Assembly (NCBI GenBank): GCA_965365465.1
Contig: CBDUBU010000187.1
Coordinates: 1 to 7,861 of the forward strand
Length of the DNA stretch: 7,861 bases
Direction: 5' to 3'
DNA from: CBDUBU01 sp965365465
GTDB taxonomy: Bacteria > Bacteroidota > Rhodothermia > Rhodothermales > DASSAV01
Below the pieces are notes generated by a model that made no database searches, had not been told where the DNA came from, and saw nothing but the letters and a program-made list of their open reading frames with translations. The translations under genes were made by a program, and so were the position numbers. Shown here in pieces: positions 1 to 5,464 of this stretch. Numbering within the stretch: the first letter of the stretch is position 1; every line of letters begins with the position of its first letter.

Positions 1-2
1 CC

Positions 3-83
3 GCCGCACCGGGTAAGAGGCAGGAGGGGGCAGCGTCGATCCGGCTTTTGGTGATCTCGCAGATGGCAAACCGCAACGTGTGA
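3..83 (+). CDS. C-terminal fragment of an unidentified upstream gene
   Basis: The frame is open from the window edge and ends at TGA 81-83, giving 26 residues that end in ISQMANRNV. It overlaps the GTG start of the next gene by four bases (GTGA, 80-83), the usual sign of a translationally coupled gene pair. That overlap is the main reason to take it as the tail of a real gene. The fragment is too short to assign a family. It could also be a chance open frame, since stop codons are rare at this GC content. Confidence 0.45.
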   Translation, partial: AAPGKRQEGAASIRLLVISQMANRNV

Positions 84-580
84 AACCAGACAGGCAAAAA
101 AGGATGCACGCACCTCCTAACCTGTACATCCGTCCTGTAGCCGACGAAGCAGACTGGGAGCAGGCAAAAGCGATCCGGCAGCGGGTGTTCGTCGAAGAGC
201 AGCGGTGCCCGCCGCAGGAAGAATGGGATGCCTACGACGAAACGAGCCGCCATTTCATCGGTCTAGAAGCCGGGACCCCGGTTGCAACAGCCCGCTGGCG
301 CGTGGCCGTGTACGAAGAAAAGCCGGTTGCCAAGCTCGAACGGTTCGCCGTGTTGCCGGCCTGCCGGGGGCGCGGCTACGGGCGCGACCTCGTGCGCTAC
401 GTGATGCGTGACGCGGAACACGCCGGATTCGACACGCTGCTGCTGAATGCGCAGGCGCACCTGGAAAACTTCTATGCCGGACTCGGCTTCGTTTCAGACG
501 GCGCGCGCTTCGAGGAAGCAGGACTTCCGCACGTCAGAATGGTTCGGCGCGCGCAAAAAGAAAGGGTTGCCGGCGGCTAA
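80..580 (+). CDS. GNAT family N-acetyltransferase (YjcF/ElaA type)
   Basis: This is a cytoplasmic acetyl-CoA-dependent acyltransferase of 166 residues, a typical length for a single GNAT domain; the substrate is unknown. The N-terminal part has the IRQRVFVEEQ signature (about residues 32-41) followed by the WDAYD stretch (49-53) and a histidine (H58), as in the YjcF/ElaA subgroup. The acetyl-CoA pyrophosphate-binding motif A is visible as LERFAVLP followed by CRGRGYG (residues 95-101). The C-terminal LNAQAHLENFYAGLGF segment and the GLPHVRM ending also match this subgroup. The GTG start at 80 is preferred because it overlaps the upstream stop by four bases. An ATG at 104 would give a 158-residue protein and is also plausible, because homology only becomes clear near residue 15. 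The last seven codons lie within the terminator of the convergent gene. Confidence 0.9.
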   Translation: MKPDRQKRMHAPPNLYIRPVADEADWEQAKAIRQRVFVEEQRCPPQEEWDAYDETSRHFIGLEAGTPVATARWRVAVYEEKPVAKLERFAVLPACRGRGYGRDLVRYVMRDAEHAGFDTLLLNAQAHLENFYAGLGFVSDGARFEEAGLPHVRMVRRAQKERVAGG

Positions 581-594
581 AACCGGCAACCCTT
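555..594 (-). terminator. Intrinsic terminator of the PpiC lipoprotein gene, inside the acetyltransferase 3' end
   Basis: A perfect 12-bp stem pairs 562-573 (aagggttgccgg) with 583-594 (ccggcaaccctt) around a 9-base loop. Read on the - strand it is followed by TCTTTTT (555-561), a proper U-tract. On the + strand the hairpin is followed by ccgcaacc and has no U-tract, so it serves the - strand gene ending at 621. It may still weakly stop + strand transcription. The TAA of the acetyltransferase sits in the loop. Confidence 0.85.
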
Positions 595-620
595 CCGCAA
601 CCAAAAAGAAGGAAACAGAT

Positions 621-1688
621 TTACGAATCGAAGTCTTCGAGCGGCTCGTTCACGTCCACATCCTCCCCCACTACCTTCGGGTTGACGCGCACCGTGACCT
701 GCTCGCGCAAGTTGTCAATCGACTTCTCCCACACCTCCTGTTTGCGCTGGTCCAGCATGGTCTGCACGGCGCGGGTTTTATCCATCAGGTCCCCCGTACG
801 GCGGTCGGTCAGGCGGATGATGTGGTAGCCGTAGCGGGTGCGCACCAGTTCGGGCGTCACATCGCTGGAATCTTTCAGGGCAAAAGCGGCCTCTTCAAAC
901 GGCTTGACCATCTGGCCGCGGCTGAAGTAGTTCAGGTCGCCCCCTTCGGCGGCGCTGCCGTCGTCGCTGTAGCGACGGGCCAGTTCGGCGAAATCGGCTC
1001 CGGCCTTCACGCTATCGAGCACCATCTGGGCACGGGCGCGGATGGTCGAATCTTCCGCCGGGTTGGCGCCTGCTTCAGAGAGGAACAGGATGTGCTGTGC
1101 GCGAATCTGCTCCGCCCGTTCCTTCCGGAACGCCTCGACCTCCTCATCCGAAGGCGCCTTAGCCTCATCGGTGATGCGTTCCTGCAACAGCTGCTGGCGA
1201 ACCATCTCTGAAATCGAACTGCGCAGCGAATCCTCGGTGATGTTCTCGGCGGCAAGGGCCTGCTGGAAAGCTTCCCGATTCGGAAAACGCGCGAGGATCT
1301 GTCCCATCTGTTCATTGACGCGGGCCGTATCCGCCTTGAGGTCCAGCCGCTCGATCTCATCCAGAATGGCGCGCCGGATGGCAAACTGCTCGACGAGGCT
1401 GCGGCGCATCTCACGGGCCTGCGACTCGCTGGCGTTCATCATGGGGAACTGCTGGCGCATGTAGTTCAACTGCCGGTAGAAATCCGCTGTTGTCAGCGTA
1501 TCCGAGTCTGCGTCCGTCGAGACGATGACAGCGTAGGTGGAATCCTGGATCGGCGCGCCCATCTTGAAGTCAGGTTTTCCGCCCTCCTGGGCTTCCGCAG
1601 CCGCGTCCTTCTTGTTGCCGCACCCAGAGAGGGCGAGGAACAATACAAGCAAGCCGAACAAAGGGGTGCGCAACTTGAAATTGCTCAT
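621..1688 (-). CDS. Peptidyl-prolyl cis-trans isomerase lipoprotein (SurA-like N-terminus plus one PpiC domain)
   Basis: This is a predicted periplasmic foldase/chaperone that isomerises Xaa-Pro bonds in exported proteins. The 355-residue product begins with a lipoprotein signal peptide: a hydrophobic stretch at residues 9-20 and lipobox ALSGC, with C23 as the acylated cysteine. Residues about 60-190 are helical and charged (LVEQFAIRRAILDEIERLDL, then the FPNREAFQQAL segment), typical of the SurA N-terminal chaperone region. Residues about 194-293 form a PpiC/parvulin domain, with RAQHILF, FAELARRYSDD, GGDLNYFSRGQMV, FEEAAFAL and RYGYHIIRL. A charged tail follows. The single rotamase domain distinguishes it from E. 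coli SurA, which has two. ATG 1688 is chosen because it places the lipobox correctly. The frame stays open upstream to 1838, but the added 50 residues are polar and would bury the signal peptide. There is no strong Shine-Dalgarno sequence. The gene appears to be transcribed alone and has its own terminator. Confidence 0.92.
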   Translation of the reverse strand: MSNFKLRTPLFGLLVLFLALSGCGNKKDAAAEAQEGGKPDFKMGAPIQDSTYAVIVSTDADSDTLTTADFYRQLNYMRQQFPMMNASESQAREMRRSLVEQFAIRRAILDEIERLDLKADTARVNEQMGQILARFPNREAFQQALAAENITEDSLRSSISEMVRQQLLQERITDEAKAPSDEEVEAFRKERAEQIRAQHILFLSEAGANPAEDSTIRARAQMVLDSVKAGADFAELARRYSDDGSAAEGGDLNYFSRGQMVKPFEEAAFALKDSSDVTPELVRTRYGYHIIRLTDRRTGDLMDKTRAVQTMLDQRKQEVWEKSIDNLREQVTVRVNPKVVGEDVDVNEPLEDFDS

Positions 1689-1923
1689 GAATCGAATCCG
1701 ATGGTTGGTCTGTAAACGGTAAGCCATGCAGAAGGCTACTTGCACCCTCCCCGAACGCTTTGGTTTCTGGGTTGGAGTCTTTGCGGGCGCCGGCGACGCT
1801 GCTACAGGCTGTAGAAAGTGTGTTTCTTTGCAATGCAACCCCTAAATGCGGACGTTACATCTTAGTTTCCAACCGGCTGCCCGAAAACCAGTCTCCACGA
1901 TTAAATCACAGGCCGCAACGCCG
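1689..1923. other. Intergenic region between the PpiC gene and the tRNA promoter area
   Basis: Together with 1924-2015 this makes a 327-base stretch without a supported gene. It must hold the promoter and 5' leader of the - strand lipoprotein gene. I could not find a -35/-10 pair with good spacing on that strand. The open frames crossing it on both strands have no recognisable protein content. No repeats, att-like direct repeats or strong hairpins were seen. Confidence 0.4.
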
Positions 1924-1950
1924 TTGAGAGGCAGGAAATGTCGTATCTTG
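1924..1950 (+). promoter_or_regulatory. Tentative promoter for tRNA-Glu
   Basis: TTGA(GA) at 1924-1929 is followed by TATCTTG at 1944-1950, which resembles a Bacteroidota-type -33/-7 pair (TTTG and TAnnTTTG) with one base missing in each. The separation is about 16 bases after TTGA. This is short for the Bacteroidota pattern, and the hexamers are only 14 bases apart if read as sigma70. Initiation near 1957 would give a precursor with about 60 bases upstream of the mature tRNA. This is the best candidate seen, but it is weak. Confidence 0.2.
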
Positions 1951-2015
1951 TCGTGGAGTTTGCGTGAATGCGAAACCAGAAAGAAAGGACTGCGTTTCAC
2001 CGCGTCTGTTAAAAC

Positions 2016-2088
2016 GCCGCGTTCGTCTAGGGGTCTAGGACGCCAGCCTCTCACGCTGGTAACACGGGTTCGAATCCCGTACGCGGTA
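2016..2088 (+). tRNA. tRNA-Glu, anticodon CUC
   Basis: A full 73-base cloverleaf can be drawn. The acceptor stem is GCCGCGT (2016-2022) with ACGCGGT (2081-2087), with A2088 as discriminator. The anticodon stem CCAGC/GCTGG (2043-2047, 2055-2059) encloses loop CTCTCAC, with anticodon CTC at 2050-2052. The T arm is ACGGG-TTCGAAT-CCCGT (2064-2080). The D arm TTCGTCTAGGGGTCTAGGAC is typical of bacterial tRNA-Glu. The first acceptor pair is a G1-U72 wobble. CCA is not encoded, so it must be added after transcription. This isoacceptor reads GAG; a UUC tRNA for GAA must lie elsewhere in the genome. Confidence 0.96.
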
Positions 2089-2098
2089 CTCTTTTTTT

Positions 2099-2145
2099 CC
2101 CTCTCCGAAGCAGCCGTAAACATGGTTCGCGGAGAGGGTTTTTTT
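2099..2145 (+). terminator. Intrinsic terminator downstream of tRNA-Glu
   Basis: A 9-bp perfect stem pairs CCCTCTCCG (2099-2107) with CGGAGAGGG (2130-2138). The 22-base loop can form a small inner stem (AGCC 2112-2115 with GGTT 2124-2127). A T7 run follows at 2139-2145. A second T7 run (2092-2098) lies just before the stem. It ends the tRNA transcript and separates it from the hydrolase gene. Confidence 0.88.
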
Positions 2146-2182
2146 ATGGCAATGCTTCCGCAAGGCTGAACGGGCGCTCTTT

Positions 2183-2211
2183 TTGACTCATGCAAGCTGC
2201 CTCCGTAGATT
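2183..2211 (+). promoter_or_regulatory. Promoter of the glycoside hydrolase gene
   Basis: TTGACT (2183-2188) and TAGATT (2206-2211) are separated by exactly 17 bases, five and four matches to the E. coli sigma70 hexamers. The same bases can be read as TTTTG-N20-TAnnTTG, a partial Bacteroidota-type promoter. Predicted initiation is near 2218, giving a leader of about 30 bases. It lies just downstream of the tRNA terminator, where a new promoter is needed. Confidence 0.5.
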
Positions 2212-2249
2212 GAGAGCCGGTATCCAGCCCCATCAGCCCGGTTCGTGTC

Positions 2250-3875
2250 ATGAAGCTTTTGCGCGTCCTCACCCTCTGCGGCTTGAGCCTGCTCGCCTGC
2301 GCTGCCGCACACGCTCAGGCCGCCGTGTGGAGCGTCTACGAGATCACGCTTACCGCCGCCCGCGACTATGACAATCCCTACACGGAGGCCGCTGTTACCG
2401 CCGTCTTTACCGGCCCCGGCAGCAGACGGCTGACCGTGCCCGGCTATTGGGACGGCGACCGCACCTGGCGGCTGCGCTTCACGCCGGTCGCCGGGGGGAG
2501 GTGGCAGTACGAGACGGTTTCCGACGACGCCGGCCTCGGTGGGCAAACGGGCGCGGTGGACGCCGGGCCGCCCGACCCGGACGCACGCGGCTTCGTCCGG
2601 GTCGATGCCGAACACCCGTACCACTTCGTCTATGACAATGGCGAGCGGTACTTCATGCTCGGAACCACCTATTACGAGATTCTTGCCAACGCGGAAGCGG
2701 AGGCCGGCTGGCAGCGCGCCCTGCGCGGCTCCGCAGGCTATGGCATCAACAAGGTCCGCTTCAACGTCGGCGAAGGGTCTTCCGACGCGCGCGGCGCGGA
2801 CTTTCCCGATGCTTCTCCGTATGTGGAGGGCGACCACGACCGCCTCGACCTGGTGCATTTCCGGCGCCTCGACGGCGTCGTGGAGGAGATGAAGGCGCTC
2901 GGGCTGGTCGCCGACATGATCCTGTTCTGGAACAGCGCCTCGAACTTCGGCTCGGTGGAGCAGGACGAACGGTTCGTCCGGTACGTGCTGGCGCGGTATG
3001 CCGCGTACCCGCACGTGATCTGGTGCCTCTCGAACGAGTGGAACTACACGGATCACCCGCGCGACTACTGGAACCGCCTGGGCCGCCTCATTCGCGCGGA
3101 GGATGCCTACATGGCGCATGGCGATTACCTGCGCCCGCTTTCGATCCACCACCAGACGCGGATCGACTTCCAGTATTTCGACGAGGCGTGGCCGACAACG
3201 GCCATCATCCAGCTCGGAGTGCGGAACGGACAGCGGATCGCCGTGGACGAATGGAGCGATGCAAAAGCCAACAAGGCCCGGTACGCGCACGGCGACGACT
3301 GGGGCTGGCACGGCATCCTGTACAACCGGGGCCATGATGATATGCCCGTCATCAACGACGAGTACGGGTACATGGGGGAGCCGAAGGATCGGAGCGCCGG
3401 GGATACGGTGCTCACCCGCGACAAGCACCGCCGCATTCTCTGGGGCATCTACCTCGCGGGCGGCTATGCCTCGGCAGGGGACAAATACCAGTACGAGGAC
3501 CCGCCGGGCCGTCCCTACTTTGCCGCTACGTGGCATGAAGCTGAGGAGTACGAAGACCTCCGGCATCTGAAAACCTTTTTCACCGCGCGCGGACTGCCCT
3601 ACTGGGAGATGCAACCCATGCCGGAAGCCGTTCTGGAGGGCGAGCGGGTTTATGTGCTGGGCAAGACGGGCGGGCCGTATGCGGTTTATGCGGCGGCAGG
3701 CGGGCGCTTCACGCTGGACCTTGCGCCCGGCGCTTACGCCCTGTACCGCTACGATCCGCGTACGGGTGAGGAACAACCCTGGGCGGAGATCGAGGGTGGT
3801 CGCCGGACGATTACGCTGCCGGAGGGCGTGGATACGGCCCTGCGGATCGTGCCGCAGGAACCCACGATGCCGTAA
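2250..3875 (+). CDS. Exported DUF5060 / apiosidase-like (GH140-related) glycoside hydrolase
   Basis: This is a probable carbohydrate-active enzyme of 541 residues; the substrate is not determined, and GH140-type plant or algal polysaccharide side-chain cleavage is the closest known activity. The N-terminus is hydrophobic and fits signal peptidase I cleavage at AHA|Q (after residue 22). An LLAC stretch ending at C17 could instead make it a lipoprotein. Residues about 26-105 are a DUF5060 beta-sandwich (WSVYEITLTA, YDNPYTE, VPGYWDGDRTWRLRF, GRWQYETVS). Residues about 115-440 look like a (beta/alpha)8 barrel of the DUF4038/apiosidase type, starting FMLGTTYYE. Candidate catalytic residues are E263 in CLSNEWNY (acid/base) and E371 in VINDEYGY (nucleophile), both at the expected strand ends. 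Residues about 445-535 form a small C-terminal beta domain like the putative collagen-binding domain often found in this family. The gene stands alone with its own promoter, no SusC/SusD pair is nearby, and the start lacks a Shine-Dalgarno sequence. Confidence 0.88.
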   Translation: MKLLRVLTLCGLSLLACAAAHAQAAVWSVYEITLTAARDYDNPYTEAAVTAVFTGPGSRRLTVPGYWDGDRTWRLRFTPVAGGRWQYETVSDDAGLGGQTGAVDAGPPDPDARGFVRVDAEHPYHFVYDNGERYFMLGTTYYEILANAEAEAGWQRALRGSAGYGINKVRFNVGEGSSDARGADFPDASPYVEGDHDRLDLVHFRRLDGVVEEMKALGLVADMILFWNSASNFGSVEQDERFVRYVLARYAAYPHVIWCLSNEWNYTDHPRDYWNRLGRLIRAEDAYMAHGDYLRPLSIHHQTRIDFQYFDEAWPTTAIIQLGVRNGQRIAVDEWSDAKANKARYAHGDDWGWHGILYNRGHDDMPVINDEYGYMGEPKDRSAGDTVLTRDKHRRILWGIYLAGGYASAGDKYQYEDPPGRPYFAATWHEAEEYEDLRHLKTFFTARGLPYWEMQPMPEAVLEGERVYVLGKTGGPYAVYAAAGGRFTLDLAPGAYALYRYDPRTGEEQPWAEIEGGRRTITLPEGVDTALRIVPQEPTMP

Positions 3876-3969
3876 GCCCTTTCTGTCTCGAACCGGAGAA
3901 GAGGGAATGACCCGCAGGCCCGGCGCACGCTTCGCCTCTACCGCTCAACTGTCTCGTAAAGAGTTTTTC

Positions 3970-4013
3970 CGGCCTCAACCCTGCATCTATCAGGCAATGC
4001 AAGGTTGAGGCCG
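3970..4013. repeat. Long hairpin between convergent genes, lacking a U-tract
   Basis: An 11-bp perfect inverted repeat pairs CGGCCTCAACC (3970-3980) with GGTTGAGGCCG (4003-4013). Past one C-A mismatch the pairing continues with TGCAT (3982-3986) against ATGCA (3997-4001), leaving a 10-base loop. It sits between the stops of the hydrolase (3875) and the propeller gene (4024). Its position suggests shared 3'-end formation, but neither strand has a U-tract after it: the + strand continues aaagccg and the - strand continues ggaaaaactc. It may block 3' exonucleases or act with Rho. Calling it a terminator would be inference. Confidence 0.6.
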
Positions 4014-4023
4014 AAAGCCGTGG

Positions 4024-5376
4024 TCACTTCGCCAGCGTGAGCCGGCGCGTTGCCGTGTGGCCGGATGCCTCGATCCGGGCCAGATACACGCCGCTTGCCT
4101 GTCCTGCTGCTTCCCAGCGTACGTCGTGCGTGCCTGCGGGCAGCGCTCCGTCCACCAGCGTTGCCACAGCCTCGCCGAGCAGGTTGTAGATCGTCAGCGT
4201 CACCGCGCCGGGCTGCGCCAGTTCGATCCGCAGCGTGGTGGAGGGATTGAACGGGTTCGGGTAATTCGGCAGCAGCGCCACGGCGTTCGGAAGTTCCACT
4301 TCAGATGCGGTTGCCGTGGGCGAACCGGCAGGATAAAGCATCACCTGCGTAGGAATCACCCCTGCGTCAAATCGCGCAATCTCGCTGCCGTCGCGGGCGT
4401 GGACGGAAACGAAGCCGGGGGTGGCGTACCCTGTCAGCCGGGCGGCGTAGAAACGCTGTGCGGCGGCATCATAGGCTACCCCGCCAATCTCCTCCGAACC
4501 GGAAAGGGTGATGGTTTCCCGTTGCTCGTTTGCAGCCGTGTCGAAAACGAGCAGGCTGGTCCCGTGGATGTAGTAGATTTCCTGTTTTTCTTCGGAATAA
4601 TAGGTGTCGTGCCCCGCAGACGCCGCGCCTGCCTGGAATTCCAGATCAAAGCGATGCACGATCTCGCCGGTTTCGCCGTTGATGACGACAACCGCGCCGT
4701 TGACGGTTCCAACGATGTTCCAGTTCGCGTCATAGATGGTCTGGCCGTTGCAGAAGGCCCAGACCTCGTTCTCGCGGTCCACCTCCAGATGGCGCGGCCC
4801 CCGGCAACCCAGATTCAGGGTTCCGATCACCGTATCCGCCGCCGCGTCGATGAGGGTCAGGGTCGAATCCGCGCCGAACCCGGAGTTTGCCACGTAGGCC
4901 CGGCCTTCCACAACGGCAATATCTTCAGGATTCGAGCCTGCCGGAATGGAGCCTGTGACGCTGTTTTCGGCCAGATCGAGCACGGTAACGGAAGCGCTGT
5001 ACAGGTTGGTAACGTAGGCCTTGCCGGGCGCCGCCACCGCCATGTAACGCGGCGAAGGCACGCCTGTGATCTGCGCGAGGCGGGCGCTGGTTGCCAGATC
5101 GATGACATCAACGGCCTCCGAGGTGTTCGACATCACGTAGGCTTTGCCGTTGTACAACGCCATGCTCTGCACGAGCGTGCCGAAATCCTCGACGACGGTT
5201 TCCGCATTGCCGCCCTCCATGTCATAGTACGTGATGGAGCCGTTGTTGTCCGAGAAGTTGCCCTGGTTTGCCACGTAGACGCCTGTGGGCTGCGCCAATG
5301 CCGCGCCGGCAAGCAGGACGCAAAGCAGCAAGGCAAAGCTGATTCGGGTAAGCGCGATGGTAAGGGTTGTTTTCAT
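4024..5376 (-). CDS. BtuG-like seven-bladed YVTN/YncE beta-propeller with T9SS type A sorting domain
   Basis: This is probably a surface corrinoid-capture protein working with the BtuB encoded just upstream. The 450-residue product has a signal peptidase I leader (cut at ALA|Q, after residue 28). Seven propeller repeats can be counted by their first strands: VYVAN 33, AYVMSN 79, AYVTN 120, AYVAN 160, VWAFCN 205, IYYIHG 267 and FYAARL 309. Most are followed by a VxVID/VxVLD-type strand. The HLEVDRENEVWAFCNG region resembles the DUF5074/YncE proteins found in Bacteroidota B12 loci. C191 and C209 could pair. Residues about 366-450 are a T9SS type A sorting domain (LPNYPNPFNPSTTLRIEL, VTLTIYNLLGE, SGVYLARI, ending RRLTLAK), so the protein is exported by T9SS. 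Bacteroides BtuG is instead lipid-anchored. ATG 5376 is chosen because the signal peptide starts there; the frame is open upstream but runs antisense-free into the btuB 3' end. It lies 88 bases after btuB in the same direction. Corrinoid binding is inferred from context and fold. Confidence 0.92.
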   Translation of the reverse strand: MKTTLTIALTRISFALLLCVLLAGAALAQPTGVYVANQGNFSDNNGSITYYDMEGGNAETVVEDFGTLVQSMALYNGKAYVMSNTSEAVDVIDLATSARLAQITGVPSPRYMAVAAPGKAYVTNLYSASVTVLDLAENSVTGSIPAGSNPEDIAVVEGRAYVANSGFGADSTLTLIDAAADTVIGTLNLGCRGPRHLEVDRENEVWAFCNGQTIYDANWNIVGTVNGAVVVINGETGEIVHRFDLEFQAGAASAGHDTYYSEEKQEIYYIHGTSLLVFDTAANEQRETITLSGSEEIGGVAYDAAAQRFYAARLTGYATPGFVSVHARDGSEIARFDAGVIPTQVMLYPAGSPTATASEVELPNAVALLPNYPNPFNPSTTLRIELAQPGAVTLTIYNLLGEAVATLVDGALPAGTHDVRWEAAGQASGVYLARIEASGHTATRRLTLAK

Positions 5377-5418
5377 AAAAAGATTCGTTTTACGGATAAA
5401 GTGTGAACGGGATGACAG

Positions 5419-5451
5419 GGGCAATCCGGTGCAGGCAGCCCCACGATGCCC
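5419..5451 (-). repeat. Imperfect hairpin in the btuB-propeller gap
   Basis: In the 88-base gap GGGCA/TGCCC (5419-5423 with 5447-5451) can pair, with an inner GTG/CAC continuation interrupted by internal loops. No U-tract follows on the - strand, so it is not an intrinsic terminator. It could be a processing or stability element between two cotranscribed genes. It could also be chance pairing in GC-rich sequence. Confidence 0.2.
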
Positions 5452-5464
5452 TACAGACAAGGTT

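Noticed and set aside
1689..1838. An upstream extension of the PpiC lipoprotein by 50 codons
   Set aside because: It would place a polar stretch before the lipoprotein signal peptide; ATG 1688 puts the lipobox cysteine at residue 23 as expected.
2016..2249. tRNA-Glu as an integration site for an island carrying the hydrolase
   Set aside because: No integrase and no second copy of the tRNA 3' end were seen in the window, so there is no support beyond position.
1842..3776. A 644-codon open frame on the - strand
   Set aside because: It is antisense to the hydrolase and also crosses the tRNA and its terminator. Its translation shows no domain, and long antisense frames are common at this GC content.
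4057..5406. A 449-codon + strand frame opposite the propeller gene
   Set aside because: The - strand frame has a signal peptide, seven propeller repeats and a sorting domain, while the + strand product shows no recognisable features.
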